Shown piece by piece: positions 16,393 to 24,988 of a stretch of 53,838 bases of DNA. How positions within the stretch are numbered: the first letter of the stretch is position 1; the number at the start of each line of letters is the position of its first letter. This DNA comes from Ureibacillus chungkukjangi (GTDB taxonomy: Bacteria > Bacillota > Bacilli > Bacillales_A > Planococcaceae), in contig NZ_QJTJ01000023.1 of the NCBI RefSeq assembly GCF_003217295.1, forward strand, positions 1-53,838. Direction: 5' to 3'. Position numbers and translations under genes: made by a program. Under the pieces are notes generated by a model. That model worked only from the letters and a program-made list of their open reading frames with translations. It ran no database searches and was not told where the DNA came from.

Positions 16393-17430
16393 TCATTCAA
16401 AATCTAATTTATAGTCTTCATCTTTAATAACTTTTAGTTTCTTTTTGAACACATAGATAAAAATCAAATTCAGAATGAGTGGAAGGAAAAAGAACAGACT
16501 TAGCATAATGGCAATGTTGGAGCTAGTCCACCCACCTTCAGCTAAATTAATATAATTTAATGGACCAACTAAGCCCGATAAGCCGAACCCTGCACTATAA
16601 GGGGTTCCTTGAACATTGAATACCCCTGCAAGCCCTCCAAGGATAGCGGCAGTGATTAGCATTGGAATGGCGATGGTCGGCTTCATAAAGAAGTTTCGCA
16701 TTTGAATTTTAGGTGATCCTAAAACATGAGCCAAGGCTGTACCTAAGGAATTTGCTTTAAGACTAGCTAAGAACAGTCCCATACCAACTGCTACAATCCC
16801 TAGGTTTGCTGCTCCCGAACCAATCCCTGAAAGCATAATTACTGTGGCAATACCCACCGTAGAAATTGGCGAGATAATGACTACTCCAAAAATCACTGCC
16901 AATAATGCCCCCATTAAGATAGGCTGTAGACCTGTTAAGTAAGCTACCACTTCACCGATTAATCCAGCACTAGTTTGTACGTAAGGTAAAATCATATATC
17001 CAATCATTCCAGGAACCACTACAGATAACATGGGAATTAAAAGAATTGAGTATTCCTTTAATCTTTCACCGACAAGCTTTACAAACAACACTGCAAGAGC
17101 TGCAGTTAAACCTGCGTTAAGAGTTACGCCAATGCCATTTAGGGTAAAAAAACCTTCCGCAGTTTTTATAATTGATCCACTTCCTATTACCGTGGCAATT
17201 CCGACACTTGCCGTTTGAATTTGAGTTAGTTTAAATTGCATTGCTACCAAGATTCCTGTTAAGAGAGGGAGCATACTCATTACAATAACTGTTGCATCGT
17301 ATAGATGTTGAAGTGCAGGTACAGAAGGGATGATTAATTTTAATATTTCGCCAAGTAAAGCGTTGGGAATAAGCGCACAAACGATGGCGATACTCATTCC
17401 ATTTAAGAGCTTACTGAAGAAATCTCTCAT
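16393..17430 (-). CDS. PTS_EIIC_2 / PfoR-family membrane protein
   Basis: A highly hydrophobic 345-residue protein with about ten membrane segments. The repeated glycine/serine-rich motifs (GIATVIGSGSIIKT, IISPISTVGIATVIMLSGIGSGAANLGI, NSLGTALAHVLGSPKIQMRNF) mark the family that includes Clostridium PfoR and proteins annotated as PTS transporter subunit IIC. It lacks the soluble IIA/IIB domains of a sugar phosphotransferase system, and no PTS genes are near, so sugar phosphorylation is not implied. The substrate is unknown. The C-terminus is charged (KKKLKVIKDEDYKLDFE). AGAAAGAGG lies before the start ATG. Confidence 0.75.
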   Translation of the reverse strand: MRDFFSKLLNGMSIAIVCALIPNALLGEILKLIIPSVPALQHLYDATVIVMSMLPLLTGILVAMQFKLTQIQTASVGIATVIGSGSIIKTAEGFFTLNGIGVTLNAGLTAALAVLFVKLVGERLKEYSILLIPMLSVVVPGMIGYMILPYVQTSAGLIGEVVAYLTGLQPILMGALLAVIFGVVIISPISTVGIATVIMLSGIGSGAANLGIVAVGMGLFLASLKANSLGTALAHVLGSPKIQMRNFFMKPTIAIPMLITAAILGGLAGVFNVQGTPYSAGFGLSGLVGPLNYINLAEGGWTSSNIAIMLSLFFFLPLILNLIFIYVFKKKLKVIKDEDYKLDFE

Positions 17431-17687
17431 ATGTATAAACCTCTTTCTATGTATAATAGTTTTCTAATTATATATGTATAACTATTCAGAATCAACTTAA
17501 AATTTAGCGCTTCAACGCATTGAAGTATTAAGTTTAAGTAAATATAACGTAAACTCGTTAGGTTGTAAATAGATTTATAGGGGTTGGATAATACTACTCA
17601 TTTATACTTTCTTTGTAAATAAAGGTTAACTTATTAATTTTAGGGGAAAAAATACAGTGTAAACTTATAATGAAGGAGTAGATAGAG

Positions 17688-18206
17688 ATGAAAGTCAAAG
17701 CATTATTAACAGTTCCATTATTATTAGGAGTTTTAGCTGGTTGTGGAGATAACGACGTTGACCAGGATGAAGTCGTAATAAATCCTACACCAACAAATGA
17801 AACAACGACAAACAATGCAGATGATACGACTACAGAAAATGCAAATCAAACAAATGAGGAAAATACAGGACAGCAACAGGAAGTTACATCTTATAATTTC
17901 GAGCATTTTGACTTAGATGTAGAGTATGCAAACGATGTTTCGTACAATGCTGAATATACGAACACTCAAAATAATATTACTGCTGAATTTGAGGATGAAG
18001 CAAATAAAGTAGATGTATCTGGTGATGAAGCTTATAATCAAATTTCACCTTATCTTGGGCAGTTAACTTTTGATGAAACTACTGAGGACCAGGAAGTGTT
18101 AAACCAGGTAATGACTGCCTTTGGTTTAGAGGATAACTATACTGAATTTGAGCTAGAAGTAAAGTTCCTGAATGGAGAAAAAAAGGAATACAAATTCAAT
18201 AAATAA
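17688..18206 (+). CDS. YusW-like lipoprotein
   Basis: Residues 1-18 are a lipoprotein signal, with lipobox L16-A-G-C19. Then comes a Thr/Asn/Glu-rich low-complexity linker (about 25-65) that spans the wall. The C-terminal ~105 residues (YNFEHFDLDVEYAND... to GEKKEYKFNK) form the small YusW-like beta domain. The protein would be attached to the outer face of the membrane. No function is known for the family. GAAGGAG precedes the ATG, and a terminator follows at once, so it is a single-gene unit. Confidence 0.8.
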   Translation: MKVKALLTVPLLLGVLAGCGDNDVDQDEVVINPTPTNETTTNNADDTTTENANQTNEENTGQQQEVTSYNFEHFDLDVEYANDVSYNAEYTNTQNNITAEFEDEANKVDVSGDEAYNQISPYLGQLTFDETTEDQEVLNQVMTAFGLEDNYTEFELEVKFLNGEKKEYKFNK

Positions 18207-18215
18207 TAAATGTTG

Positions 18216-18258
18216 CCGCATATATTCTAATTTAACTTAGACTATATGCGGTTTATTA
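18216..18258 (+). terminator. Terminator after the YusW-like gene
   Basis: Stem CCGCATATA/TATATGCGG followed by TTTATTATT; a weak tail. Confidence 0.65.
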
Positions 18259-18321
18259 TTGTCATAGAAGTGGAGAAAACTATATAGTTAAGTTGACAAT
18301 ACATAAAAGGAGCGTTTGTAT

Positions 18322-18693
18322 ATGAACGTCTTATTAGTAATTGGTGCAATTTTAGCCTTTTTAGGAGTTGTACTTGGTGCTTTTGGCGCCCACGCTTTAA
18401 AGGAGAAGTTCCCTGAGCCACGCTATGAGCAAATTTGGAATACAGCTGTTCAATATCAGATGTATCATGCCTTGGGATTAATTCTACTGGGTATTCTTTC
18501 GATGGATGCACTCTTAGGAAACTCTGGTTTACTATCCTGGGCAGGGTACTTAATGTTAGCAGGTGTAGTTTTCTTCTCAGGAAGCCTATATGTGCTATCC
18601 GTAACTGGTGTGAAAAAGTTAGGAGCTATTACACCGATTGGCGGTCTATTATTTTTAGTAGCTTGGATTCTGTTATTTGTAGAAATTATCTAA
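18322..18693 (+). CDS. ywdK: DUF423 membrane protein, YwdK-like
   Basis: A 123-residue protein with four membrane helices. The signature GAFGAHALKEKFPEPRYEQIWNTAVQYQMYHALGL and the later LFSGSLYVLSVTGV-like segment (FFSGSLYVLSVTGVKKLGAITPIGG) define the DUF423 family (B. subtilis YwdK, YgdD elsewhere). The biochemical function is unknown. The start is the ATG at 18322, 9 nt after AAAGGAG; an in-frame TTG six bases earlier is too close to that site. Single gene with its own terminator. Confidence 0.85.
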   Translation: MNVLLVIGAILAFLGVVLGAFGAHALKEKFPEPRYEQIWNTAVQYQMYHALGLILLGILSMDALLGNSGLLSWAGYLMLAGVVFFSGSLYVLSVTGVKKLGAITPIGGLLFLVAWILLFVEII

Positions 18694-18749
18694 TTGCAGG
18701 TTGAGATGGATTTTCTTTTGAAGGAAAAAAGTGAAAAGGCTAAGTAAAG

Positions 18750-18785
18750 CATGGCGATTCATATTGGGATTGCCATGTTTTTTAT
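18750..18785 (+). terminator. Terminator after ywdK
   Basis: Stem CATGGCGAT/ATTGCCATG (one G-T pair), about 12-nt loop, then TTTTTTAT. Confidence 0.8.
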
Positions 18786-18805
18786 ATTTCCTAAAATGCG
18801 GATGA

Positions 18806-19003
18806 CTATGGATTCTTAAGCGAAGAAATTTCCGTTAATGTGTATAGGTGCTTAAGCAGTGGAAATAAGCGGAGATTTTCCTGTTAACTTGTCAAAATAC
18901 GTTAAAATTCAAGGATTCGAGCAATATAACCGAAAAAAATTCCTTTATTTTAATGAAAACATGGATATTCTGAGATTTAAACGAAAATAATCCTGTTATT
19001 TTC
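18806..19003. repeat. Four degenerate tandem repeats of about 50-60 bp
   Basis: This non-coding stretch (within the 410-bp gap 18694-19103) holds four copies of a loose unit. Each has a GGATTC-like start, a short AT-rich spacer, then a core resembling CGAAAAAATTCCTGTTA. The cores begin near 18821, 18870, 18931 and 18981, so they are 49, 61 and 50 bp apart. The copies are diverged but share order and spacing. No reading frame or promoter is evident. The origin is unknown; a decayed intergenic repeat family is likely. Confidence 0.55.
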
Positions 19004-19069
19004 CAGCCCTCGTAGCCTCACCTAAGCGATAGGGTGAATTTCACGCAGCCCTGCAAAATTAAATAAATA

Positions 19070-19102
19070 AGCAGCCTCTAAAGCCTGAGACTGCTCATTT
19101 TT
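19070..19102. terminator. Hairpin at the 3' end of the guanine deaminase gene
   Basis: AGCAGCCTC/GAGACTGCT stem with an 8-nt loop. The T run is better on the plus strand, while the gene ends from the minus side, where the tail is TATTTATTT. It may act in both directions. Confidence 0.55.
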
Positions 19103-19103
19103 T

Positions 19104-20462
19104 CTACCTTTGATGCACTTTTTCCCCTTGAACCCACACCTCACGAATGTTTTCTGGGCGGGCAAGATAGAGGATTTTCTGGAATATATCCTCTAATGGA
19201 TCATTGAAGATAGGAAGCTTTCCATTCTGTAGGTTGGTGTTGATGATTTGTACGTCCCATGCGTAATTTTCTTCAATTTTCCCAATTGGTAGGCTTAAGG
19301 ATTCGCCACCACCAGCTGTAGCCAGGTAGAAGGCCTCATTAGTAGTGAGTCTTGAAGAATCTACACCTCTTTTGTCAGCAGAAATAGTAGTATCTACGCC
19401 TTCCTCAAGCATTCTAGAAGCAATCACAGCTTGTCTGATATTATCGTAAAGGCTTGGAGAAAAGCCTCCTGACACGTCTGTACCTAAACCAATGTCCACT
19501 CCTAATTCATGGATATGCTTTGCAGGAAAAACGCCATTTGAGAAGAAGACATTCGAAACTGGACAATGTGCAGCAGCTGTACCGGTTTCTGCAAAGAGCT
19601 TTGCATCCTCATCAGCTATAAAATTACAGTGAGCCATGACAGATTTTTCTTGTAGTAAGCCAAAATCATTCAAGGCAAATGCATCATTTTTATCGTACCG
19701 GTCCTTCACATAGCCATGCTGCCAATCGCTTTCACTACAATGGGATTGAATATGGGTATTATACTTCGCAGCTAATTCACCTAAGCCTTGTAAAGCTTCA
19801 TCTGTACAGCTTGGAATAAAGCGAGGTGTGACGACTGGATAGACACCTTGTTTCGTTTGTTCGTTTAATTGTTGTACCTCAATGATAAATTCCTCTGTTT
19901 CTTTTAGTGCTGTGGCTGTATCGGCGTCTCGGTAATAGTCTGGGCATTGATCGTCATTATCCATGACTACCTTTCCAACCAGCCCACGCTGACCTAGCAA
20001 AGAGCAGATTTTAGCTAAGAGGAGACTTGCTTGTTTATGTACAGTGGCAAAATAAAGTACAGTCGTTGTTCCGTTTGCAAGTAGTGTTTTGACTAAATCC
20101 TCATAAACAGCTTGTGCAAAGTCGATATCAGAGAACTTAGCTTCAACTGGGAAGGTATAAGCATTCAACCAATCTTCAAGTGGAAGGTCAAGGGCAGTAC
20201 CAGCTTGAGCCCATTGAGGAGCATGGACATGTAAATCTATAAATCCAGGCAATATATACTCGTCATTTGATAAGCGGCGGAAGTTTCCTTTTCCTTCGTA
20301 TTCCTTCAGTATAGCCTCATATTGTTCATCAAGAGGGGAGAACAATTGTTCAATGATTCCGTCTCCACTAATGCAGTAGAGAAAATCTTTTAAAATAGTT
20401 ACCTCTGAAAAGCTCTTGCTAGTAAAAGCAGTTCCTAGAAATACCTGAGCGTAGTTTGCCAT
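19104..20462 (-). CDS. guaD: Guanine deaminase (amidohydrolase family)
   Basis: A zinc amidohydrolase of 452 residues that converts guanine to xanthine and ammonia. Metal-binding HxH is H78/H80 in GFIDLHVHAPQ. The guanine deaminase block follows (AQAGTALDLPLEDWLNAYTF and FPVEAKFSD). Then come the later metal His (IQSHCSESDWQHGY; VMAHCNF) and the final Asp in IGLGTDVSGGFSPSL. This is the animal/E. coli GuaD type, not the short deaminase (about 156 residues) of B. subtilis. It feeds purine salvage or nitrogen use. AGGAGGG precedes the ATG. No riboswitch or PurBox was seen in its leader. Confidence 0.9.
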   Translation of the reverse strand: MANYAQVFLGTAFTSKSFSEVTILKDFLYCISGDGIIEQLFSPLDEQYEAILKEYEGKGNFRRLSNDEYILPGFIDLHVHAPQWAQAGTALDLPLEDWLNAYTFPVEAKFSDIDFAQAVYEDLVKTLLANGTTTVLYFATVHKQASLLLAKICSLLGQRGLVGKVVMDNDDQCPDYYRDADTATALKETEEFIIEVQQLNEQTKQGVYPVVTPRFIPSCTDEALQGLGELAAKYNTHIQSHCSESDWQHGYVKDRYDKNDAFALNDFGLLQEKSVMAHCNFIADEDAKLFAETGTAAAHCPVSNVFFSNGVFPAKHIHELGVDIGLGTDVSGGFSPSLYDNIRQAVIASRMLEEGVDTTISADKRGVDSSRLTTNEAFYLATAGGGESLSLPIGKIEENYAWDVQIINTNLQNGKLPIFNDPLEDIFQKILYLARPENIREVWVQGEKVHQR

Positions 20463-20638
20463 AGATGACCCTCCTATAAAATTGAATATTTAGAAAATTT
20501 ACTATGTTGATATTATAGTAGAAAACAAAGCCTCGGTCTAATGAAAGATATTTATGAAATTGATAATCATCTTAAGGAAGAAATCCTGTAGGTTTGGGTA
20601 TTCTATATTTAAGAAATCTTTTTAAGGAAGTGCAGGAA

Positions 20639-21817
20639 ATGCTAAAGGAAATTTACGCAGATTTACATATACATATTGGCCGTACTGAAAAGGGAAGAGC
20701 GGTTAAAATAACAGGAAGCAACAATTTAACGTTAAAAAATATATTAGAAACAGCTACTTCAAGAAAAGGGTTAGACTTAATCGGTATCATAGATTGTCAA
20801 TCTCCTGAGGTCATTGAGGAACTTGAGCAGCTAGTTCAAGATGGGAAAGCGAGGGAGCTTACAGAAGGTGGAGTGCGATACGAAAATACAACACTAATTC
20901 TAGGCTCTGAAATTGAAATTTATGATGAAAATTGCCATGGACCAATTCATGTTCTTGCTTATTTGCCATCTATTGAAAGGATGCGAGAATTTTCACAATG
21001 GATGAGTAAGCAGCAAAAAAATATTCATCTAAGCTCACAGCGAATTTATTGTGATGGGAAGACACTGCAGCAAAAGGTTAATGATTTAGATGGATTATTC
21101 ATTCCTGCCCATGTATTCACTCCGTTTAAAAGTCTTTATGGGAAGGGTGTAAAGAAAAGTTTGAGTGAGGTATTTAATCCTGATTTAATCGATGCCATTG
21201 AGCTTGGCTTAAGTTCAGATACTTATATGGTGAAGGGCATGAGCGAGCTAGCCACCTATACTTTTGTAACGAATTCAGATGCGCACTCATTAGGTAAGCT
21301 TGCACGGGAATATCAAAAAATTAGTGTAGCAGATGCCAATTTTGAAGAGTTGAAAAAAGCACTCCATCAAAAGGCTGGGAGAAAAATTATCGCAAATTAT
21401 GGCTTGAACCCACTTCTTGGAAAGTATCATGAGACGGTTTGTGCAGATTGCGGGGAACAAATTCTAGAAGCAGGGCATACCCGATGTCCTTATTGTGGGA
21501 AAGAGCATTTGACTAAAGGGGTGGCGAAAAGGATTGCTGAATTATCGGATGCCCCTTTACAGGAAGTAGAAAGACCACCTTATATCCATCAAGTGCCACT
21601 GGATTTTATTCCCGGGATTGGCCCCAAAACCATATCGAAGCTGTTAGATGTCTTTGGTACGGAGATGAATATATTGCACGAAGCCTCAGTTAAAGATTTA
21701 ACAGAAGTGATTCCAGAGAAATTAGCCGATAGGATTGAATTAGCGAGATCCGGTAAATTAGGAATTACAGTTGGTGGAGGCGGAGTTTATGGGAAAATTA
21801 ATGGAGACAAATCTTAA
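20639..21817 (+). CDS. yqxK: Endonuclease Q-type PHP-domain DNA repair nuclease
   Basis: The N-terminal PHP metal-dependent domain shows DLHIHIGRTEKGRAVKITGS, IIDCQSPEV, GSEIEIYDE, FIPAHVFTPF and FVTNSDAHSLG. It is followed near residue 275 by a four-cysteine zinc ribbon (CADCGEQI...CPYCGKEH) and a C-terminal helix-hairpin-helix region (PLDFIPGIGPKTISKLLDVFG). This order defines the EndoQ/YqxK family (TIGR00375). Archaeal and Bacillus members nick DNA 5' to deaminated bases such as uracil and hypoxanthine. It runs divergently from guaD, by chance or not. The ATG at 20639 is chosen because MLKEIYADLHIHIG matches family N-termini and AAGGAAGTG precedes it; an upstream TTG at 20594 is possible. 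Confidence 0.88.
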   Translation: MLKEIYADLHIHIGRTEKGRAVKITGSNNLTLKNILETATSRKGLDLIGIIDCQSPEVIEELEQLVQDGKARELTEGGVRYENTTLILGSEIEIYDENCHGPIHVLAYLPSIERMREFSQWMSKQQKNIHLSSQRIYCDGKTLQQKVNDLDGLFIPAHVFTPFKSLYGKGVKKSLSEVFNPDLIDAIELGLSSDTYMVKGMSELATYTFVTNSDAHSLGKLAREYQKISVADANFEELKKALHQKAGRKIIANYGLNPLLGKYHETVCADCGEQILEAGHTRCPYCGKEHLTKGVAKRIAELSDAPLQEVERPPYIHQVPLDFIPGIGPKTISKLLDVFGTEMNILHEASVKDLTEVIPEKLADRIELARSGKLGITVGGGGVYGKINGDKS

Positions 21818-21883
21818 AAGAGCGGATTTAATAGGAACGATTGAAAAGGGAAACGAATTAGTTTTATAGAAAATAAAAATAAA

Positions 21884-21935
21884 AAAACAAGCTACCTTGT
21901 TTAAGACGGGGAATCTTAAACGTAGCTTGTTTTAA
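21884..21935 (+). terminator. Terminator after the EndoQ gene
   Basis: Long stem (AAAACAAGCTAC with GTAGCTTGTTTT, plus an inner TTTAAGA/TCTTAAA helix) and a T-rich end. Confidence 0.85.
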
Positions 21936-22056
21936 AGGGATGTATGTCACTTGGACATATATTATATAGCAAATTGGGGAATTTGCGGTTTTGGGTTACC
22001 ACAAAAATTTGCTAGGGGATACAATAATAATATAACCAGGTTTCTCAAATTTTATA

Positions 22057-22830
22057 TCAAGATATTTGAGAAATTTTCATTTTCTCTTCATTCCATTTAA
22101 GTCCTTCAAAGAAACGATAGATTTCTTCAAATACAAGCTCTTTTTCTTGGTCGAGTGTTAAAATATGACCAGAGTTGATAAAGCTTTTAACAGACTTAAT
22201 GCGAGATTTTACGGAATTATATATTAAATCTGCACTTTCGCAGTAATAATCATCATCACGTAGTCCACGTAAAATGTGAACTGGCGTTTGGATTGTTTGA
22301 AGCTTTGCACTAGTTTCGTTTATCATGCCTTGTAAATATTCCAATGCAGGCATATGATATTTTTGAGCAATTTCGTGAGGTTTATCTGACTGTTCGTCAA
22401 ATGTACCAGCTAATTTTTTATATTTAATCGTATAATCGATGATACGTTCTTGTAAGCTATCAATACTTTTTGCTAATGCAGGAGCGGACATTGCAACAAT
22501 TGCTTTTGTAGGACGTTCTTCACCAAGCTTTAAAGAGAAAATACCACCAAGTGAAACACCTGCAACTGCGATTTCATCATAACCTCTATTTTTTAGCTCG
22601 TCATAACCTTCTAGTACACTGTTCCACCATTCAATTGGATTCGTTTGAATAAGTGTCACTGGGTCACCACCATGACCTTTATATAACGGTGCATGTACTG
22701 TATAGTTACGTTCAGCTAAATATCTACCTAAACGCTTAACATCGTTTGTGTTTCCAGTAAAACCATGAAGTAAAAGAACGGCACGATTACCTTTTTCAAT
22801 CATAAATGGTTTTGGAGGAATGATTTTCAT
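22057..22830 (-). CDS. Carboxylesterase / monoacylglycerol lipase, Est30 (YvaK) family
   Basis: An alpha/beta hydrolase of 257 residues. The oxyanion motif is LLLHGFTGN. The nucleophile is S93 in GVSLGG. The acid is probably in RGLRDDDYY and the base is the His in NSGHILTLD near the C-terminus. It matches the Geobacillus Est30 and B. subtilis YvaK length and core motifs. It hydrolyses short-chain esters or monoglycerides in the cytoplasm; the physiological substrate is not known. AAGGAG lies upstream of the ATG. It is divergent from a LysR gene with 190 bp between. Confidence 0.88.
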   Translation of the reverse strand: MKIIPPKPFMIEKGNRAVLLLHGFTGNTNDVKRLGRYLAERNYTVHAPLYKGHGGDPVTLIQTNPIEWWNSVLEGYDELKNRGYDEIAVAGVSLGGIFSLKLGEERPTKAIVAMSAPALAKSIDSLQERIIDYTIKYKKLAGTFDEQSDKPHEIAQKYHMPALEYLQGMINETSAKLQTIQTPVHILRGLRDDDYYCESADLIYNSVKSRIKSVKSFINSGHILTLDQEKELVFEEIYRFFEGLKWNEEKMKISQIS

Positions 22831-23023
22831 TTTAAATTGACTCCTTTAATTGATTAGTTGTGACAAACATTCGAACTTTTTATATAAACTGTTGTTTTTT
22901 TATTTAAAATTTGATATGCAAACTTTATGTCTAAGCTTATTATAGTGTTAACAATACATAAGTACAATTTATTGTTTTTATCATTATCATTCCAAATAGT
23001 TATCAATTGAAGAGAGGTATAAA

Positions 23024-23908
23024 ATGGAAATTCAGCAGCTTGAGTATTTTAAAACCGTTGCAGAGATGCAGCATATGACACATGCAGCAGAACAATTAAA
23101 TATTTCGCAGCCAGCCCTTAGTAAGTCGATTTCTAACATTGAACAAGAAATTGGTGTTCCATTGTTTGATAGACAAGGTCGTTCAATTAGTTTAAACCGT
23201 TACGGCAAGCTCTTTTTAACTAGTGTAGATACAATATTAAAAGAATTTGAAAAAGCAAAGGTTGAAATTGGCGGTCTCGTAATGCCTGGATATGGAGATG
23301 TGGCTTTCGGTTTTATTCATACCCTTGGGATGGAAGTAGTGCCTGAATTAATGGCACATGTTCCAGAAAAATATCCGAATATGAAATTCACATTAACTCA
23401 AGCTGCTTCATATAACCTCTTAAAATGGCTAGAGGAAGGTCAGGTAGATTTATGTCTATCCCAACGAATTGAGTCAAAAGTGATTGATATTGAGTGGATT
23501 GAACTGTGGAGCGAGGAGTTATTTGTCATTGTTCCGAAAAACCATCGTTTTGCAAATCGAGAAACCATCAAGTTAGAAGAAATTAAGGATGAACCATTTA
23601 TTTCGATAAAACGAGGTAATGCTTTGCGTCAAATTGTCGATAAATTATTTAAGGAAGCTGGAATTACAACAAATATGACGTTTGCTGGAGAAGAAATGCA
23701 TACCGTTGCGGGATTCGTTGGCGCGGGACTTGGTGTTTCTCTTATTCCAAACATTAAAGGATTAAATGAATACAATGTCTGTAAAATTCGAGTAAGTGAG
23801 CCGATTTGTGAACGAAAGATTGGCGTTTCTTGGGCGGGTGGACGTTATCTATCCCCGGCCGCCGTACAATTTAAAGAATATCTAGTCGAGTATTTTAAAG
23901 AAAAGTAA
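23024..23908 (+). CDS. LysR-family transcriptional regulator
   Basis: A 294-residue LysR protein. The N-terminal helix-turn-helix is MEIQQLEYFKTVAEMQHMTHAAEQLNISQPALSKSIS, followed by the linker helix and a periplasmic-binding-like effector domain (about 90-290) with YGDVAFGFIHTLG and GFVGAGLGVSLIPN. It resembles the GltC/AlsR-like regulators of Bacillus such as YvbU. It is divergent from the esterase and followed after 47 bp by a Sel1-repeat gene; the divergent esterase is a possible target. The effector is unknown. GAGAGG precedes the ATG. Confidence 0.9.
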   Translation: MEIQQLEYFKTVAEMQHMTHAAEQLNISQPALSKSISNIEQEIGVPLFDRQGRSISLNRYGKLFLTSVDTILKEFEKAKVEIGGLVMPGYGDVAFGFIHTLGMEVVPELMAHVPEKYPNMKFTLTQAASYNLLKWLEEGQVDLCLSQRIESKVIDIEWIELWSEELFVIVPKNHRFANRETIKLEEIKDEPFISIKRGNALRQIVDKLFKEAGITTNMTFAGEEMHTVAGFVGAGLGVSLIPNIKGLNEYNVCKIRVSEPICERKIGVSWAGGRYLSPAAVQFKEYLVEYFKEK

Positions 23909-23955
23909 TCGTAATCACAATTCTTAAAATAACTTTGTAAAAGGTGAAGAATCCA

Positions 23956-24828
23956 ATGCTTTATGACCGTGAATTGTTTGAAAAATTACTATATGACCAA
24001 ATAGATTTATATGATTCTGAAGAAGTTGAAGAGGCACTAAAGTTATTTAACCTTGCTTTAGATGGAGATAACGAAGCCATGCTAGAAATTGCTTTTATTT
24101 ACCGGATGATGGATAAATATAGTGATTCAGTACATTGGCTGAAGGAAGCTGCCATTTTAGAAAATACGACTGCAATGTATGAGTTGGGAAATTGCTATTT
24201 TGAAGGACTAGGGATAGAGGAAAACTATGAAAAGGCCTTTTTATATTATGAAAGAGCGGCTAAAAGGGGTCATGCTGATAGTGCCAATAATTTAGCTGAT
24301 ATGTATTTAAATGGTGAGGGTGTTGAAGTTAATGCCCAAGAAGCATTAGTTTGGTTTGAAAAGGCAGCTTCCCAGAATGTAGTAGAAGCAATGTTTACCC
24401 TAGGAATCATGTATGAGCAGGGAATCGGCATGGAGCCTGATGAAGAGAGGGCCTTCCACTACTATTTAGAATCAGCAAAGGGCGGCTATGAGGATGCTCA
24501 GTATAGAGTAGGTACAGTTTACTTAGATGGACTATTTGGACAAGAAAAAGATAGTGAGCTTGCTTTAGAGTGGTTTGAAAAAGCAGCTGAAACACACCAT
24601 ATCGATTCAATTTATAACCTTGGCTTTTTATATGAAAATGGCTTAGGTGTTATTCGAAACGGAAAAAAAGCTCTCTACTATTATAAAAGAGCCGCGTTAC
24701 TCGGTGATTATCAAGCAAAGCTGAACATTGCCAGCATCTATGAGCTAGGAATTGATGTTCCTAAAAATAGAAAAGAAGCAGCTAAGTGGCGTAACTCAGC
24801 AATGCATCAAATGCAATCGTTTGATTAG
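23956..24828 (+). CDS. Sel1-like repeat (TPR-type) protein
   Basis: A soluble 290-residue protein built of about six Sel1 repeats of 36-38 residues, each of the form AMYELGNCYFEGLGIEENYE-KAFLYYERAAKRGHADS, running from about residue 45 to the end. There is no signal peptide. Such solenoids act as protein-binding scaffolds; the partner is unknown. The ATG at 23956 is favoured over a GTG four codons earlier because AAAGGTG sits at the right distance. It follows the LysR gene closely and has a strong terminator. Confidence 0.85.
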   Translation: MLYDRELFEKLLYDQIDLYDSEEVEEALKLFNLALDGDNEAMLEIAFIYRMMDKYSDSVHWLKEAAILENTTAMYELGNCYFEGLGIEENYEKAFLYYERAAKRGHADSANNLADMYLNGEGVEVNAQEALVWFEKAASQNVVEAMFTLGIMYEQGIGMEPDEERAFHYYLESAKGGYEDAQYRVGTVYLDGLFGQEKDSELALEWFEKAAETHHIDSIYNLGFLYENGLGVIRNGKKALYYYKRAALLGDYQAKLNIASIYELGIDVPKNRKEAAKWRNSAMHQMQSFD

Positions 24829-24846
24829 TTACTATTAAATAAGAAA

Positions 24847-24890
24847 TAACAAAGGGAAATTTCTGAATATGGAAATTCCCTTTTGTTATT
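24847..24890 (+). terminator. Terminator after the Sel1 gene
   Basis: Stem AACAAAGGGAAATTTC/GAAATTCCCTTTTGTT (one bulged T) with a short loop and a T-rich tail. Confidence 0.88.
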
Positions 24891-24988
24891 TCGCGGTTGT
24901 ACTAATTTTGTAATAGAACTCACAGTACTTTTGCTAAAAAACGTTTATACTAGAGAGGCAGATAGAATGAACGGTTAGGAGTGTCTTT

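Noticed and set aside
16393-17430. Functional sugar PTS permease
   Set aside because: The fold matches PTS_EIIC_2/PfoR, but no IIA, IIB or sugar-catabolic genes are near, so no PTS function is claimed.
18694-19103. CRISPR array
   Set aside because: The repeats here are degenerate, AT-rich and unequally spaced, with no identical 25-35 nt repeats and no cas genes in the window.
20463-20638. Purine riboswitch or PurBox before guanine deaminase
   Set aside because: Checked because the gene acts on guanine; none of the aptamer joining segments and no CGAAC motif is present.
22041-22073. Hairpin at the end of the esterase gene as terminator
   Set aside because: A stem TTTCTCAAAT/ATTTGAGAAA exists, but it overlaps the coding end and there is no T run on the minus strand after it.
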